This document shows positions 1-9,491 of a stretch of 64,000 bases of DNA, in pieces. The position numbers and the translations under genes are program-made. The stretch covers positions 112,791,777 through 112,855,776 of the forward strand of contig CATIUR010000005.1 in the NCBI GenBank assembly GCA_949592205.1, given 5' to 3'. The DNA comes from Helichrysum umbraculigerum (lineage: Eukaryota > Streptophyta > Magnoliopsida > Asterales > Asteraceae). The notes beneath the pieces were generated by a model. The model did not search any database. It was given only the letters and a program-made list of their open reading frames with translations, and was not told the origin of the DNA. How positions within the stretch are numbered: position 1 is the first letter of the stretch; every line of letters begins with the position of its first letter.

Positions 1-49
1 AAAAAAACAAAAAAGTATGAATTTTGTTTTGCAAAATAACCGTTTTGTA
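1..49 (+). repeat. 3' tail of an M11 monomer cut by the window start
   Basis: This is the type-b end of M11: an A-run, CAAAAAAGTATGAATTTTG, then TTGCAAAATAACCGTTTTGTA. It matches the end of every later M11, so the array continues upstream of the window. Confidence 0.93.
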
Positions 50-220
50 TTCGGCGTATTAACATTTGAAGAATTTTGTAAATAAGTTCTTGAATTTTAA
101 GTGTTCACCATAAAGATTGAAACTTTAATAATATAAACTGATTTTAAATAATCTTACTAAAAGAATTTCTTATAGAAAACAATAAAGTTTGAAACTTTAT
201 TGCTAGATAACCCTTTTCTC
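50..220 (+). repeat. Reference monomer M1 (type a end)
   Basis: 171 bp. M1 is the most distinctive monomer and marks the start of each HOR unit. It has TTCGGCGTATTAAC where the others have TACTAAC, AAGTGTTCACCATAAAGATTG in place of AAGTGTTTCACAATAAAGCTTG, and AATAATATAAACTG. It has no HindIII site. Its end is type a and contains a perfect 23-bp dyad at 180-202. It has no close paralogue inside the HOR. Confidence 0.93.
180..202. other. Perfect 23-bp dyad in the M1 end (representative copy)
   Basis: The arms are CAATAAAGTTT (180-190) and AAACTTTATTG (192-202) around a single central G at 191. The two arms are exact reverse complements. M3 has the same dyad with one mismatch (AAACATTATTG), and other type-a monomers have weaker versions. 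The element could form a hairpin or bind a dimeric protein, but nothing in the sequence tests this. Confidence 0.8.
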
Positions 221-240
221 TTCGGCGTACTAACATTTGA
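221..240 (+). other. Conserved monomer box TTCGGCGTACTAACATTTGA (representative copy)
   Basis: This box begins almost every monomer at the 171/172-bp period. It is the most conserved part of the monomer and, with ACCG just upstream in monomers that follow a type-b end, holds nearly all CpGs of an otherwise ~80% AT sequence. TTCGnnnnA matches the first half of the mammalian CENP-B box pattern, but the CGGG half is absent. A protein-binding role is inference. Confidence 0.7.
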
Positions 241-391
241 AGAATTTTATAAATAAGTTGTTAAATTTGAAGTGTTTCACAATAAAGCTTGTAACTTTAA
301 TGATATAAATTGAATTTAAATAATATTACTAAAAGAAATTCTTAATAAAATAAAAAAGTATGAAACATGATTGCAAGATAACCGTTTTGTA
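221..391 (+). repeat. Reference monomer M2 (type b end)
   Basis: 171 bp. M2 shows TTGTTAAATTTGAAGTG, AAGCTTGTAAC and AATTGAATTTAAATAATATT, and ends in GTATGAAACATGATTGCAAG followed by ATAACCGTTTTGTA. It is paralogous to M11. Across the window M2 exists as two haplotypes: this one, and one with CATGCTTGCGAG that usually also has AATTTAATAAATTAG. Confidence 0.92.
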
Positions 392-563
392 TTCGGCGTA
401 CTAACATTTGAAGAATTTTGTAAATAATTTGTAGAATTTTAAGTGTTTCACAATAAAGCTTGAAACTTTAATGATATAAATTGATTTTAAATAATCTTAT
501 TAAAATAATTTCTTATAAAAAACAATAAAGTTTGAAACATTATTGCTAGATAACCCCTTTTTC
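392..563 (+). repeat. Reference monomer M3 (type a end)
   Basis: 172 bp. Diagnostic for M3 are AATTTGTAGAATTTTAAG and CTTATTAAAATAATTTC. It is paralogous to M7. It is the 5' partner of the M3/M6 hybrid in the 1,373-bp units. Confidence 0.92.
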
Positions 564-735
564 TTCGGCGTACTAACATTTGAAGAATTTTGTAAAAAAG
601 TTATTGAAATTTAAGTTTTTCACAATAAAGCTTGAAACTTTAATGATATAAATTGATTTTAAATATTCTTACTAAAAGAATTTCTTATAAAAAATAATAA
701 ACTTTGAAACTTTATTGCTAGATAACATTTTTTTC
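564..735 (+). repeat. Reference monomer M4 (type a end)
   Basis: 172 bp. M4 has GTAAAAAAGTTATTGAAA, AAGTTTTTCAC and TTTTAAATATTCTTAC, and ends in GATAACATTTTTTTC. It is paralogous to M8. Its first ~60 bp are the 5' part of the 92-bp M4/M5 hybrid found in the 1,636-bp units. Confidence 0.92.
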
Positions 736-906
736 TTCGACATACTAACATTTTATGAATTTTATAAAAAAGTTGTTGAATTTTAAGTGTTTCACAATAA
801 AGCGTGAAACTTTAATGATATAAATTGAATCTAAATAATATAACTAAAATAAATTCTTAAACAAACAAAAAAGTATGAAAAATAATTGCAAAATAACCGT
901 TTTGTA
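736..906 (+). repeat. Reference monomer M5 (type b end)
   Basis: 171 bp. M5 has the altered box TTCGACATACTAAC, then ATTTTATGAATTTTATAAAA, AAAGCGTGAAAC and AATTGAATCTAAATAATAT. It is paralogous to M9. Its last ~30 bp, GTATGAAAAATAATTGC and onward, form the 3' part of the M4/M5 hybrid. Confidence 0.92.
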
Positions 907-1077
907 TTCGACGTACTAACATTTGTAGAATTTTGTAAATAAGTTGTTGATTTTAAGTGTTTCACAATAAAGTTTGTAACTTTAATGATATAAAGTGATT
1001 TTAAATAATCTAACTAAAATAATTTATTATAAAAACAATAAAGTTAAAAAATTTATTGCTAGATAACCCTTTTTTTC
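907..1077 (+). repeat. Reference monomer M6 (type a end)
   Basis: 171 bp. M6 has the box TTCGACGTACTAACATTTG, then TAGAATTTTG, AAGTTGTTGATTTTAAG, AAAGTTTGTAAC, GATATAAAGTG and GTTAAAAAATTTATTGC. It is paralogous to M10. Many 11-mers downstream carry a 2-bp shorter box region (ACTAAGTTGTAG). Confidence 0.92.
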
Positions 1078-1249
1078 TTCGGCGTACTAACATTTGAAGA
1101 ATTTTGTAAATAATTTGTTGAATTTTAAGTGTTTCACAATAAAGCTTGAAACTTTAATGATATAAATTGATTTTAAATAATATTTTTAAAATAATTTCTT
1201 ATAAAAAATAATAAAGTTTAAAACATGATTGCTAGATAACCCCTTTTTC
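1078..1249 (+). repeat. Reference monomer M7 (type a end)
   Basis: 172 bp. M7 is marked by AATTTGTTGAATTTTAAG and TAATATTTTTAAAATAATTTC. It is paralogous to M3. One later copy of this monomer was used for the base-composition count (35 G+C in 172). Confidence 0.92.
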
Positions 1250-1421
1250 TTCGGCGTACTAACATTTGAAGAATTTTATAAATACGTTATTGAATTTTAA
1301 GTGTTTCACAATTAAGCTTGAAACTCTAATAATATAAATTGATTTTAAGTAATCTTACTAAAAGAATTTCTTATAAAAAATAATAAACATTGAAACTTTA
1401 TTGCTAGATAACCTTTTTTTC
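1250..1421 (+). repeat. Reference monomer M8 (type a end)
   Basis: 172 bp. M8 is marked by ATAAATACGTTATTGAATTT, CACAATTAAGCTTG, AAACTCTAATAATATAAATT, TTTTAAGTAATC and AATAAACATTGAAAC. It is paralogous to M4. Confidence 0.92.
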
Positions 1422-1593
1422 TTCAACATACTAACATTTTAAGAATTTTATAAATAAGTTGTTGAATTTTAAGTCTTTCACAATAAAGCGTGAAACTTTA
1501 ATGATATAAATTGAATCTAAATAATATTAATAAAAGAATTTCTTAAAAAAACAAAAAAAGTATGAAAAATAATTTTAAAATAACCGTTTTGTA
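1422..1593 (+). repeat. Reference monomer M9 (type b end)
   Basis: 172 bp. M9 has the most degraded box, TTCAACATACTAAC, with both CpGs of the consensus changed to CpA. It then shows AAGTCTTTCAC, AAAGCGTGAAAC, AATTGAATCTAAATAATATT and GTATGAAAAATAATTTTAAA. It is paralogous to M5. In the right third of the window the box becomes TTCAAAATACTAAC. Confidence 0.92.
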
Positions 1594-1764
1594 TTCGGCG
1601 TACTAACATTTGTAGACTTTTGTAAATAAGTTGTTGATTTTAAGTGTTTCACAATAAAGTTTGTAACTTTAATGATATAAAGTGATTTTAAATAATCTTA
1701 CTCTAATAATTTATTATAAAAAACAATAAAGTTATAAAATTTATTGCTAGATAACCCTTTTTTC
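1594..1764 (+). repeat. Reference monomer M10 (type a end)
   Basis: 171 bp. M10 is marked by CATTTGTAGACTTTTGTAAA, GTTGTTGATTTTAAG, GATATAAAGTG and GTTATAAAATTTATTGC. It is paralogous to M6. It recombined with an M6 in the expanded unit U6. Confidence 0.92.
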
Positions 1765-1940
1765 TTCGGCGTACTAACATTTGAAGAATTTTTTAAACAA
1801 GTTGTTAAATTTTAAGTGTTTCACAATAAAGCTTGTAACTTTAATGATATACATTGAATTTAAATAATATTACTTAATGAATTTCTTAAAAAAAAAAACA
1901 AAAAAGTATGAATTTTGTTTTGCAAAATAACCGTTTTGTA
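1765..1940 (+). repeat. Reference monomer M11 (type b end)
   Basis: 176 bp, longest in the HOR because of an 11-base A-run near its 3' end. M11 is marked by GTTGTTAAATTTTAAGTG, AAGCTTGTAAC, GATATACATTGAATTTAAAT, TACTTAATGAATTTC and ATGAATTTTGTTTTGC. It is paralogous to M2. Confidence 0.92.
1888..1898 (+). repeat. Variable A-run at the M11 3' end (representative copy)
   Basis: Eleven A residues after CTT. The same run is 7-11 A in the other units: 11 before U3, 9 before U4, 8 in most right-hand units and 7 before U32. It accounts for much of the 1-5 bp scatter in unit length and behaves like a slippage-prone mononucleotide repeat. Confidence 0.88.
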
Positions 1941-3831
1941 TTCGGCGTATTAACATTTGAAGAATTTTGTAAATAAGTTCTTGAATTTTAAGTGTTCACC
2001 ATAAAGATTGAAACTTTAATAATATAAACTGATTTTAAATAATCTTACTAAAAGAATTTCTTATAGAAAACAATAAAGTTTGAAACTTTATTGCTAGATA
2101 ACCCTTTTCTCTTCGGCGTACTAACATTTGAAGAATTTTATAAATAAGTTGTTAAATTTGAAGTGTTTCACAATAAAGCTTGTAACTTTAATGATATAAA
2201 TTGAATTTAAATAATATTACTAAAAGAAATTCTTAATAAAATAAAAAAGTATGAAACATGATTGCAAGATAACCGTTTTGTATTCGGCGTACTAACATTT
2301 GAAGAATTTTGTAAATAATTTGTAGAATTTTAAGTGTTTCACAATAAAGCTTGAAACTTTAATGATATAAATTGATTTTAAATAATCTTATTAAAATAAT
2401 TTCTTATAAAAAACAATAAAGTTTGAAACATTATTGCTAGATAACCCCTTTTTCTTCGGCGTACTAACATTTGAAGAATTTTGTAAAAAAGTTATTGAAA
2501 TTTAAGTTTTTCACAATAAAGCTTGAAACTTTAATGATATAAATTGATTTTAAATATTCTTACTAAAAGAATTTCTTATAAAAAATAATAAACTTTGAAA
2601 CTTTATTGCTAGATAACATTTTTTTCTTCGACATACTAACATTTTATGAATTTTATAAAAAAGTTGTTGAATTTTAAGTGTTTCACAATAAAGCGTGAAA
2701 CTTTAATGATATAAATTGAATCTAAATAATATAACTAAAATAAATTCTTAAACAAACAAAAAAGTATGAAAAATAATTGCAAAATAACCGTTTTGTATTC
2801 GACGTACTAACATTTGTAGAATTTTGTAAATAAGTTGTTGATTTTAAGTGTTTCACAATAAAGTTTGTAACTTTAATGATATAAAGTGATTTTAAATAAT
2901 CTAACTAAAATAATTTATTATAAAAACAATAAAGTTAAAAAATTTATTGCTAGATAACCCTTTTTTTCTTCGGCGTACTAACATTTGAAGAATTTTGTAA
3001 ATAATTTGTTGAATTTTAAGTGTTTCACAATAAAGCTTGAAACTTTAATGATATAAATTGATTTTAAATAATATTTTTAAAATAATTTCTTATAAAAAAT
3101 AATAAAGTTTAAAACATGATTGCTAGATAACCCCTTTTTCTTCGGCGTACTAACATTTGAAGAATTTTATAAATACGTTATTGAATTTTAAGTGTTTCAC
3201 AATTAAGCTTGAAACTCTAATAATATAAATTGATTTTAAGTAATCTTACTAAAAGAATTTCTTATAAAAAATAATAAACATTGAAACTTTATTGCTAGAT
3301 AACCTTTTTTTCTTCAACATACTAACATTTTAAGAATTTTATAAATAAGTTGTTGAATTTTAAGTCTTTCACAATAAAGCGTGAAACTTTAATGATATAA
3401 ATTGAATCTAAATAATATTAATAAAAGAATTTCTTAAAAAAACAAAAAAAGTATGAAAAATAATTTTAAAATAACCGTTTTGTATTCGGCGTACTAACAT
3501 TTGTAGACTTTTGTAAATAAGTTGTTGATTTTAAGTGTTTCACAATAAAGTTTGTAACTTTAATGATATAAAGTGATTTTAAATAATCTTACTCTAATAA
3601 TTTATTATAAAAAACAATAAAGTTATAAAATTTATTGCTAGATAACCCTTTTTTCTTCGGCGTACTAACATTTGAAGAATTTTTTAAACAAGTTGTTAAA
3701 TTTTAAGTGTTTCACAATAAAGCTTGTAACTTTAATGATATACATTGAATTTAAATAATATTACTTAATGAATTTCTTAAAAAAAAAAACAAAAAAGTAT
3801 GAATTTTGTTTTGCAAAATAACCGTTTTGTA
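1941..3831 (+). repeat. HOR unit U2: canonical 11-mer, 1,891 bp
   Basis: Same order and length as U1. I saw no difference from U1 when reading by eye, which makes this pair among the most recent duplications in the window. Confidence 0.95.
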
Positions 3832-5720
3832 TTCGGCGTATTAACATTTGAAGAATTTTGTAAATAAGTTCTTGAATTTTAAGTGTTCACCATAAAGATT
3901 GAAACTTTAATAATATAAACTGATTTTAAATAATCTTACTAAAAGAATTTCTTATAGAAAACAATAAAGTTTGAAACTTTATTGCTAGATAACCCTTTTC
4001 TCTTCGGCGTACTAACATTTGAAGAATTTTATAAATAAGTTGTTAAATTTGAAGTGTTTCACAATAAAGCTTGTAACTTTAATGATATAAATTGAATTTA
4101 AATAATATTACTAAAAGAAATTCTTAATAAAATAAAAAAGTATGAAACATGATTGCAAGATAACCGTTTTGTATTCGGCGTACTAACATTTGAAGAATTT
4201 TGTAAATAATTTTTAGAATTTTAAGTGTTTCACAATAAAGCTTGAAACTTTAATGATATAAATTGATTTTAAATAATCTTATTAAAATAATTTCTTATAA
4301 AAAACAATAAAGTTTGAAACATTATTGCTAGATAACCCCTTTTTCTTCGGCGTACTAACATTTGAAGAATTTTGTAAAAAAGTTATTGAAATTTAAGTTT
4401 TTCACAATAAAGCTTGAAACTTTAATGATATAAATTGATTTTAAATATTCTTACTAAAAGAATTTCTTATAAAAAATAATAAACTTTGAAACTTTATTGC
4501 TAGATAACATTTTTTTCTTCGACATACTAACATTTTATGAATTTTATAAAAAAGTTGTTGAATTTTAAGTGTTTCACAATAAAGCGTGAAACTTTAATGA
4601 TATAAATTGAATCTAAATAATATAACTAAAATAAATTCTTAAACAAACAAAAAAGTATGAAAAATAATTGCAAAATAACCGTTTTGTATTCGACGTACTA
4701 ACATTTGTAGAATTTTGTAAATAAGTTGTTGATTTTAAGTGTTTCACAATAAAGTTTGTAACTTTAATGATATAAAGTGATTTTAAATAATCTAACTAAA
4801 ATAATTTATTATAAAAACAATAAAGTTAAAAAATTTATTGCTAGATAACCCTTTTTTTCTTCGGCGTACTAACATTTGAAGAATTTTGTAAATAATTTGT
4901 TGAATTTTAAGTGTTTCACAATAAAGCTTGAAACTTTAATGATATAAATTGATTTTAAATAATATTTTTAAAATAATTTCTTATAAAAAATAATAAAGTT
5001 TAAAACATGATTGCTAGATAACCCCTTTTTCTTCGGCGTACTAACATTTGAAGAATTTTATAAATACGTTATTGAATTTTAAGTGTTTCACAATTAAGCT
5101 TGAAACTCTAATAATATAAATTGATTTTAAGTAATCTTACTAAAAGAATTTCTTATAAAAAATAATAAACATTGAAACTTTATTGCTAGATAACCTTTTT
5201 TTCTTCAACATACTAACATTTTAAGAATTTTATAAATAAGTTGTTGAATTTTAAGTCTTTCACAATAAAGCGTGAAACTTTAATGATATAAATTGAATCT
5301 AAATAATATTAATAAAAGAATTTCTTAAAAAAACAAAAAAAGTATGAAAAATAATTTTAAAATAACCGTTTTGTATTCGGCGTACTAACATTTGTAGACT
5401 TTTGTAAATAAGTTGTTGATTTTAAGTGTTTCACAATAAAGTTTGTAACTTTAATGATATAAAGTGATTTTAAATAATCTTACTCTAATAATTTATTATA
5501 AAAAACAATAAAGTTATAAAATTTATTGCTAGATAACCCTTTTTTCTTCGGCGTACTAACATTTGAAGAATTTTTTAAATAAGTTGTTAAATTTTAAGTG
5601 TTTCACAATAAAGCTTGTAACTTTAATGATATACATTGAATTTAAATAATATTACTTAATGAATTTCTTAAAAAAAAACAAAAAAGTATGAATTTTGTTT
5701 TGCAAAATAACCGTTTTGTA
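3832..5720 (+). repeat. HOR unit U3: canonical 11-mer, 1,889 bp
   Basis: Differs little from U1/U2: AATTTTTAGAA for AATTTGTAGAA in M3 near 4,208, TTTAAATAAG for TTTAAACAAG in M11, and a 9-base A-run before the next unit. Confidence 0.95.
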
Positions 5721-7610
5721 TTCGGCGTATTAACATTTGAAGAATTTTGTAAATAAGTTCTTGAATTTTAAGTGTTCACCATAAAGATTGAAACTTTAAT
5801 AATATAAACTGATTTTAAATAATCTTACTAAAAGAATTTCTTATAGAAAACAATAAAGTTTGAAACTTTATTGCTAGATAACCCTTTTCTCTTCGGCGTA
5901 CTAACATTTGAAGAATTTTATAAATAAGTTGTTAAATTTGAAGTGTTTCACAATAAAGCTTGTAACTTTAATGATATAAATTGAATTTAAATAATATTAC
6001 TAAAAGAAATTCTTAATAAAATAAAAAAGTATGAAACATGATTGCAAGATAACCGTTTTGTATTCGGCGTACTAACATTTGAAGAATTTTGTAAATAATT
6101 TGTAGAATTTTAAGTGTTTCACAATAAAGCTTGAAACTTTAATGATATAAATTGATTTTAAATAATCTTATTAAAATAATTTCTTATAAAAAACCATAAA
6201 GTTTGAAACATTATTGCTAGATAACCCCTTTTTCTTCGGCGTACTAACATTTGAAGAATTTTGTAAAAAAGTTATTGAAATTTAAGTTTTTCACGATAAA
6301 GCTTGAAACTTTAATGATATAAATTGATTTTAAATATTCTTACTAAAAGAATTTCTTATAAAAAATAATAAACTTTGAACTTTATTGCTAGATAACATTT
6401 TTTTCTTCGACATACTAACATTTTATGAATTTTATAAAAAAGTTGTTGAATTTTAAGTGTTTCACAATAAAGCGTGAAACTTTAATGATATAAATTGAAT
6501 CTAAATAATATAACTAAAATAAATTCTTAAAAAAACAAAAAAGTATGAAAAATAATTGCAAAATAACCGTTTTGTATTCGACGTACTAACATTTGTAGAA
6601 TTTTGTAAATAAGTTGTTGATTTTAAGTGTTTCACAATAAAGTTTGTAACTTTAATGATATAAAGTGATTTTAAATAATCTTACTAAAATAATTTATTAT
6701 AAAAAACAATAAAGTTAAAAAATTTATTGCTAGATAACCCATTTTTTCTTCGGCGTACTAACATTTGAAGAATTTTGTAAATAATTTGTTGAATTTTAAG
6801 TGTTTCACAATAAAGTTTGAAACTTTAATGATATAAATTGATTTTAAATAATATTTTTAAAATAATTTCTTATAGCAAACAATAAAGTTTAAAACATGAT
6901 TGCTAGATAACCCCTTTTTCTTCGGCGTACTAACATTTGAAGAATTTTATAAATACGTTATTGAATTTTAAGTGTTTCACAATTAAGCTTGAAACTCTAA
7001 TAATATAAATTGATTTTAAGTAATCTTACTAAAAGAATTTCTTATAAAAAATAATAAACATTGAAACTTTATTGCTAGATAACCTTTTTTTCTTCAACAT
7101 ACTAACATTTTAAGAATTTTATAAATAAGTTGTTGAATTTTAAGTCTTTCACAATAAAGCGTGAAACTTTAATGATATAAATTGAATCTAAATAATATTA
7201 ATAAAAGAATTTCTTAAAAAAACAAAAAAAGTATGAAAAATAATTTTAAAATAACCGTTTTGTATTCGGCGTACTAACATTTGTAGACTTTTGTAAATAA
7301 GTTGTTGATTTTAAGTGTTTCACAATAAAGTTTGTAACTTTAATGATATAAAGTGATTTTAAATAATCTTACTATAATAATTTATTATAAAAAACAATAA
7401 AGTTATAAAATTTATTGCTAGATAACCCTTTTTTCTTCGGCGTACTAACATTTGAAGAATTTTATAAATAAGTTGTTAAATTTTAAGTGTTTCACAATAA
7501 AGCTTGTAACTTTAATGATATACATTGAATTTAAATAATATTACTTAATGAATTTCTTAAAAAAAAAACAAAAAAGTATGAATTTTGTTTTGCAAAATAA
7601 CCGTTTTGTA
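5721..7610 (+). repeat. HOR unit U4: canonical 11-mer, 1,890 bp
   Basis: More diverged than U1-U3. It has a small deletion in M4 near 6,377 (CTTTGAACTTT), CTTAAAAAAAC in M5, and TTTATAAATAAG in M11, the form used by all later units. Confidence 0.95.
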
Positions 7611-9491
7611 TTCGGCGTATTAACATTTGAAGAATTTTGTAAATAAGTTCTTGAATTTTAAGTGTTCACCATAAAGATTGAAACTTTAATAATATAAACT
7701 GATTTTAAATAATCTTACTAAAAGAAATTCTTATAAAAAACAATAAAGTTTGAAACTTTATTGTTAGATAACCCTTTTCTCTTCGGCGTACTAACATTTG
7801 AAGAATTTTATAAATAAGTTGTTAAATTTGAAGTGTTTCACAATAAAGCTTGTAACTTTAATGATATAAATTGAATTTAAATAATATTACTAAAAGAAAT
7901 TCTTAATAAAATAAAAAAGTATGAAACATGATTGCAAGATAACCGTTTTGTATTCGGCGTACTAACATTTGAAGAATTTTGTAAATAATTTTTAGAATTT
8001 TAAGTTTTTCACAATAAAGCTTGAAACTTTAATGATATAAATTGATTTTAAATAATCTTATTAAAATAATTTCTTATAAAAAACAATAAAGTTTGAAATA
8101 TTATTGCTAGATAACCCCTTTTTCTTCGGCGTACTAACATTTGAAGAATTTTGTAAAAAAGTTATTGAAATTTAAGTCTTTCACGATAAAGCTTGAAACT
8201 TTAATGATATAAATTGATTTTAAATATTCTTACTAAAAGAATTTCTTATAAAAAATAATAAACTTTGAAATTTTATTGCTAGATAACATTTTTTTCTTCG
8301 ACATAATGAATTTTATAAAAAAGTTGTTGAATTTTAAGTGTTTCACAATAAAGCGTGAAACTTTAATGATATAAATTGAATCTAAATAATATAACTAAAA
8401 TAAATTCTTAAAAAAACAAAAAAGTATGAAAAATAATTGCAAAATAACCGTTTTGTATTCGACGTACTAACATTTGTAGAATTTTGTAAATAAGTTGTTG
8501 ATTTTAAGTGTTTCACAATAAAGTTTGTAACTTTAATGATATAAAGTGATTTTAAATAATCTTACTAAAATAATTTATTATAAAAAACAATAAAGTTAAA
8601 AAATTTATTGCTAGATAACCCTTTTTTTCTTCGGCGTACTAACATTTGAAGAATTTTGTAAATAATTTGTTGAATTTTAAGTGTTTCACAATAAAGCTTG
8701 AAACTTTAATGATATAAATTGATTTTAAATAATATTTTTAAAATAATTTCTTATAAAAAACAATAAAGTTCAAAACATGATTGCTAGATAACCCCTTTTT
8801 CTTCGGCGTACTAACATTTGAAGAATTTTATAAATACGTTATTGAATTTTAAGTGTTTCACAATTAAGCTTGAAACTCTAATAATATAAATTGATTTTAA
8901 GTAATCTTACTAAAAGAATTTCTTATAAAAAATAATAAACATTGAAACTTTATTGCTAGATAACCTTTTTTTCTTCAACATACTAACATTTTAAGAATTT
9001 TATAAATAAGTTGTTGAATTTTAAGTCTTTCACAATAAAGCGTGAAACTTTAATGATATAAATTGAATCTAAATAATATTAATAAAAGAATTTCTTAAAA
9101 AAACAAAAAAAGTATGAAAAATAATTTTAAAATAACCGTTTTGTATTCAGCGTACTAACATTTGTAGACTTTTGTAAATAAGTTGTTGATTTTAAGTGTT
9201 TCACAATAAAGTTTGTAACTTTAATGATATAAAGTGATTTTAAATAATCTTACTATAATAATTTATTATAAAAAACAATAAAGTTATAAAATTTATTGCT
9301 AGATAACCCTTTTTTCTTCGGCGTACTAACATTTGAAGAATTTTATAAATAAGTCGTTAAATTTTAAGTGTTTCACAATAAAGCTTGTAACTTTAATGTT
9401 ATAAATTGAATTTAAATAATATTACTTAATGAATTTCTTAAAAAAAAAACAAAAAAGTATGAATTTTTATTTGCAAAATAACCGTTTTGTA
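7611..9491 (+). repeat. HOR unit U5: 11-mer with a 10-bp deletion in M5, 1,881 bp
   Basis: M5 starts at 8297 and reads TTCGACATAATGAATTTT; ten bases of the box region (CTAACATTTT) are missing. The M10 box at 9146 reads TTCAGCG, a CpG-to-CpA change. Confidence 0.94.

Larger units (their letters stand above)
50..1940 (+). repeat. HOR unit U1: canonical 11-mer, 1,891 bp
   Basis: Contains M1 to M11 in order; box starts are 50, 221, 392, 564, 736, 907, 1078, 1250, 1422, 1594 and 1765. By eye it looks the same as U2. Predicted HindIII sites lie at 285, 456, 628, 1142, 1314 and 1829. Confidence 0.95.

Noticed and set aside
95..115. pJ-alpha-like motif in M1 (GTTCACCATAAAG)
   Set aside because: The resemblance is limited to about eight bases (CACCATA) and occurs in M1 only; likely chance in a simple AT-rich sequence.
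221..240. True CENP-B box
   Set aside because: Only the TTCG and the central A agree; CGGG is replaced by AACA in nearly every monomer. I keep it only as a partial resemblance.
281..290. AATAAA polyadenylation signals in nearly every monomer
   Set aside because: The hexamer is expected by chance and by repetition in AT-rich DNA, and no gene or transcript end is visible here.
8297..8320. Loss of the M5 box in U5 as a functional change
   Set aside because: A single 10-bp deletion in one unit that was not amplified; most likely a neutral private mutation.
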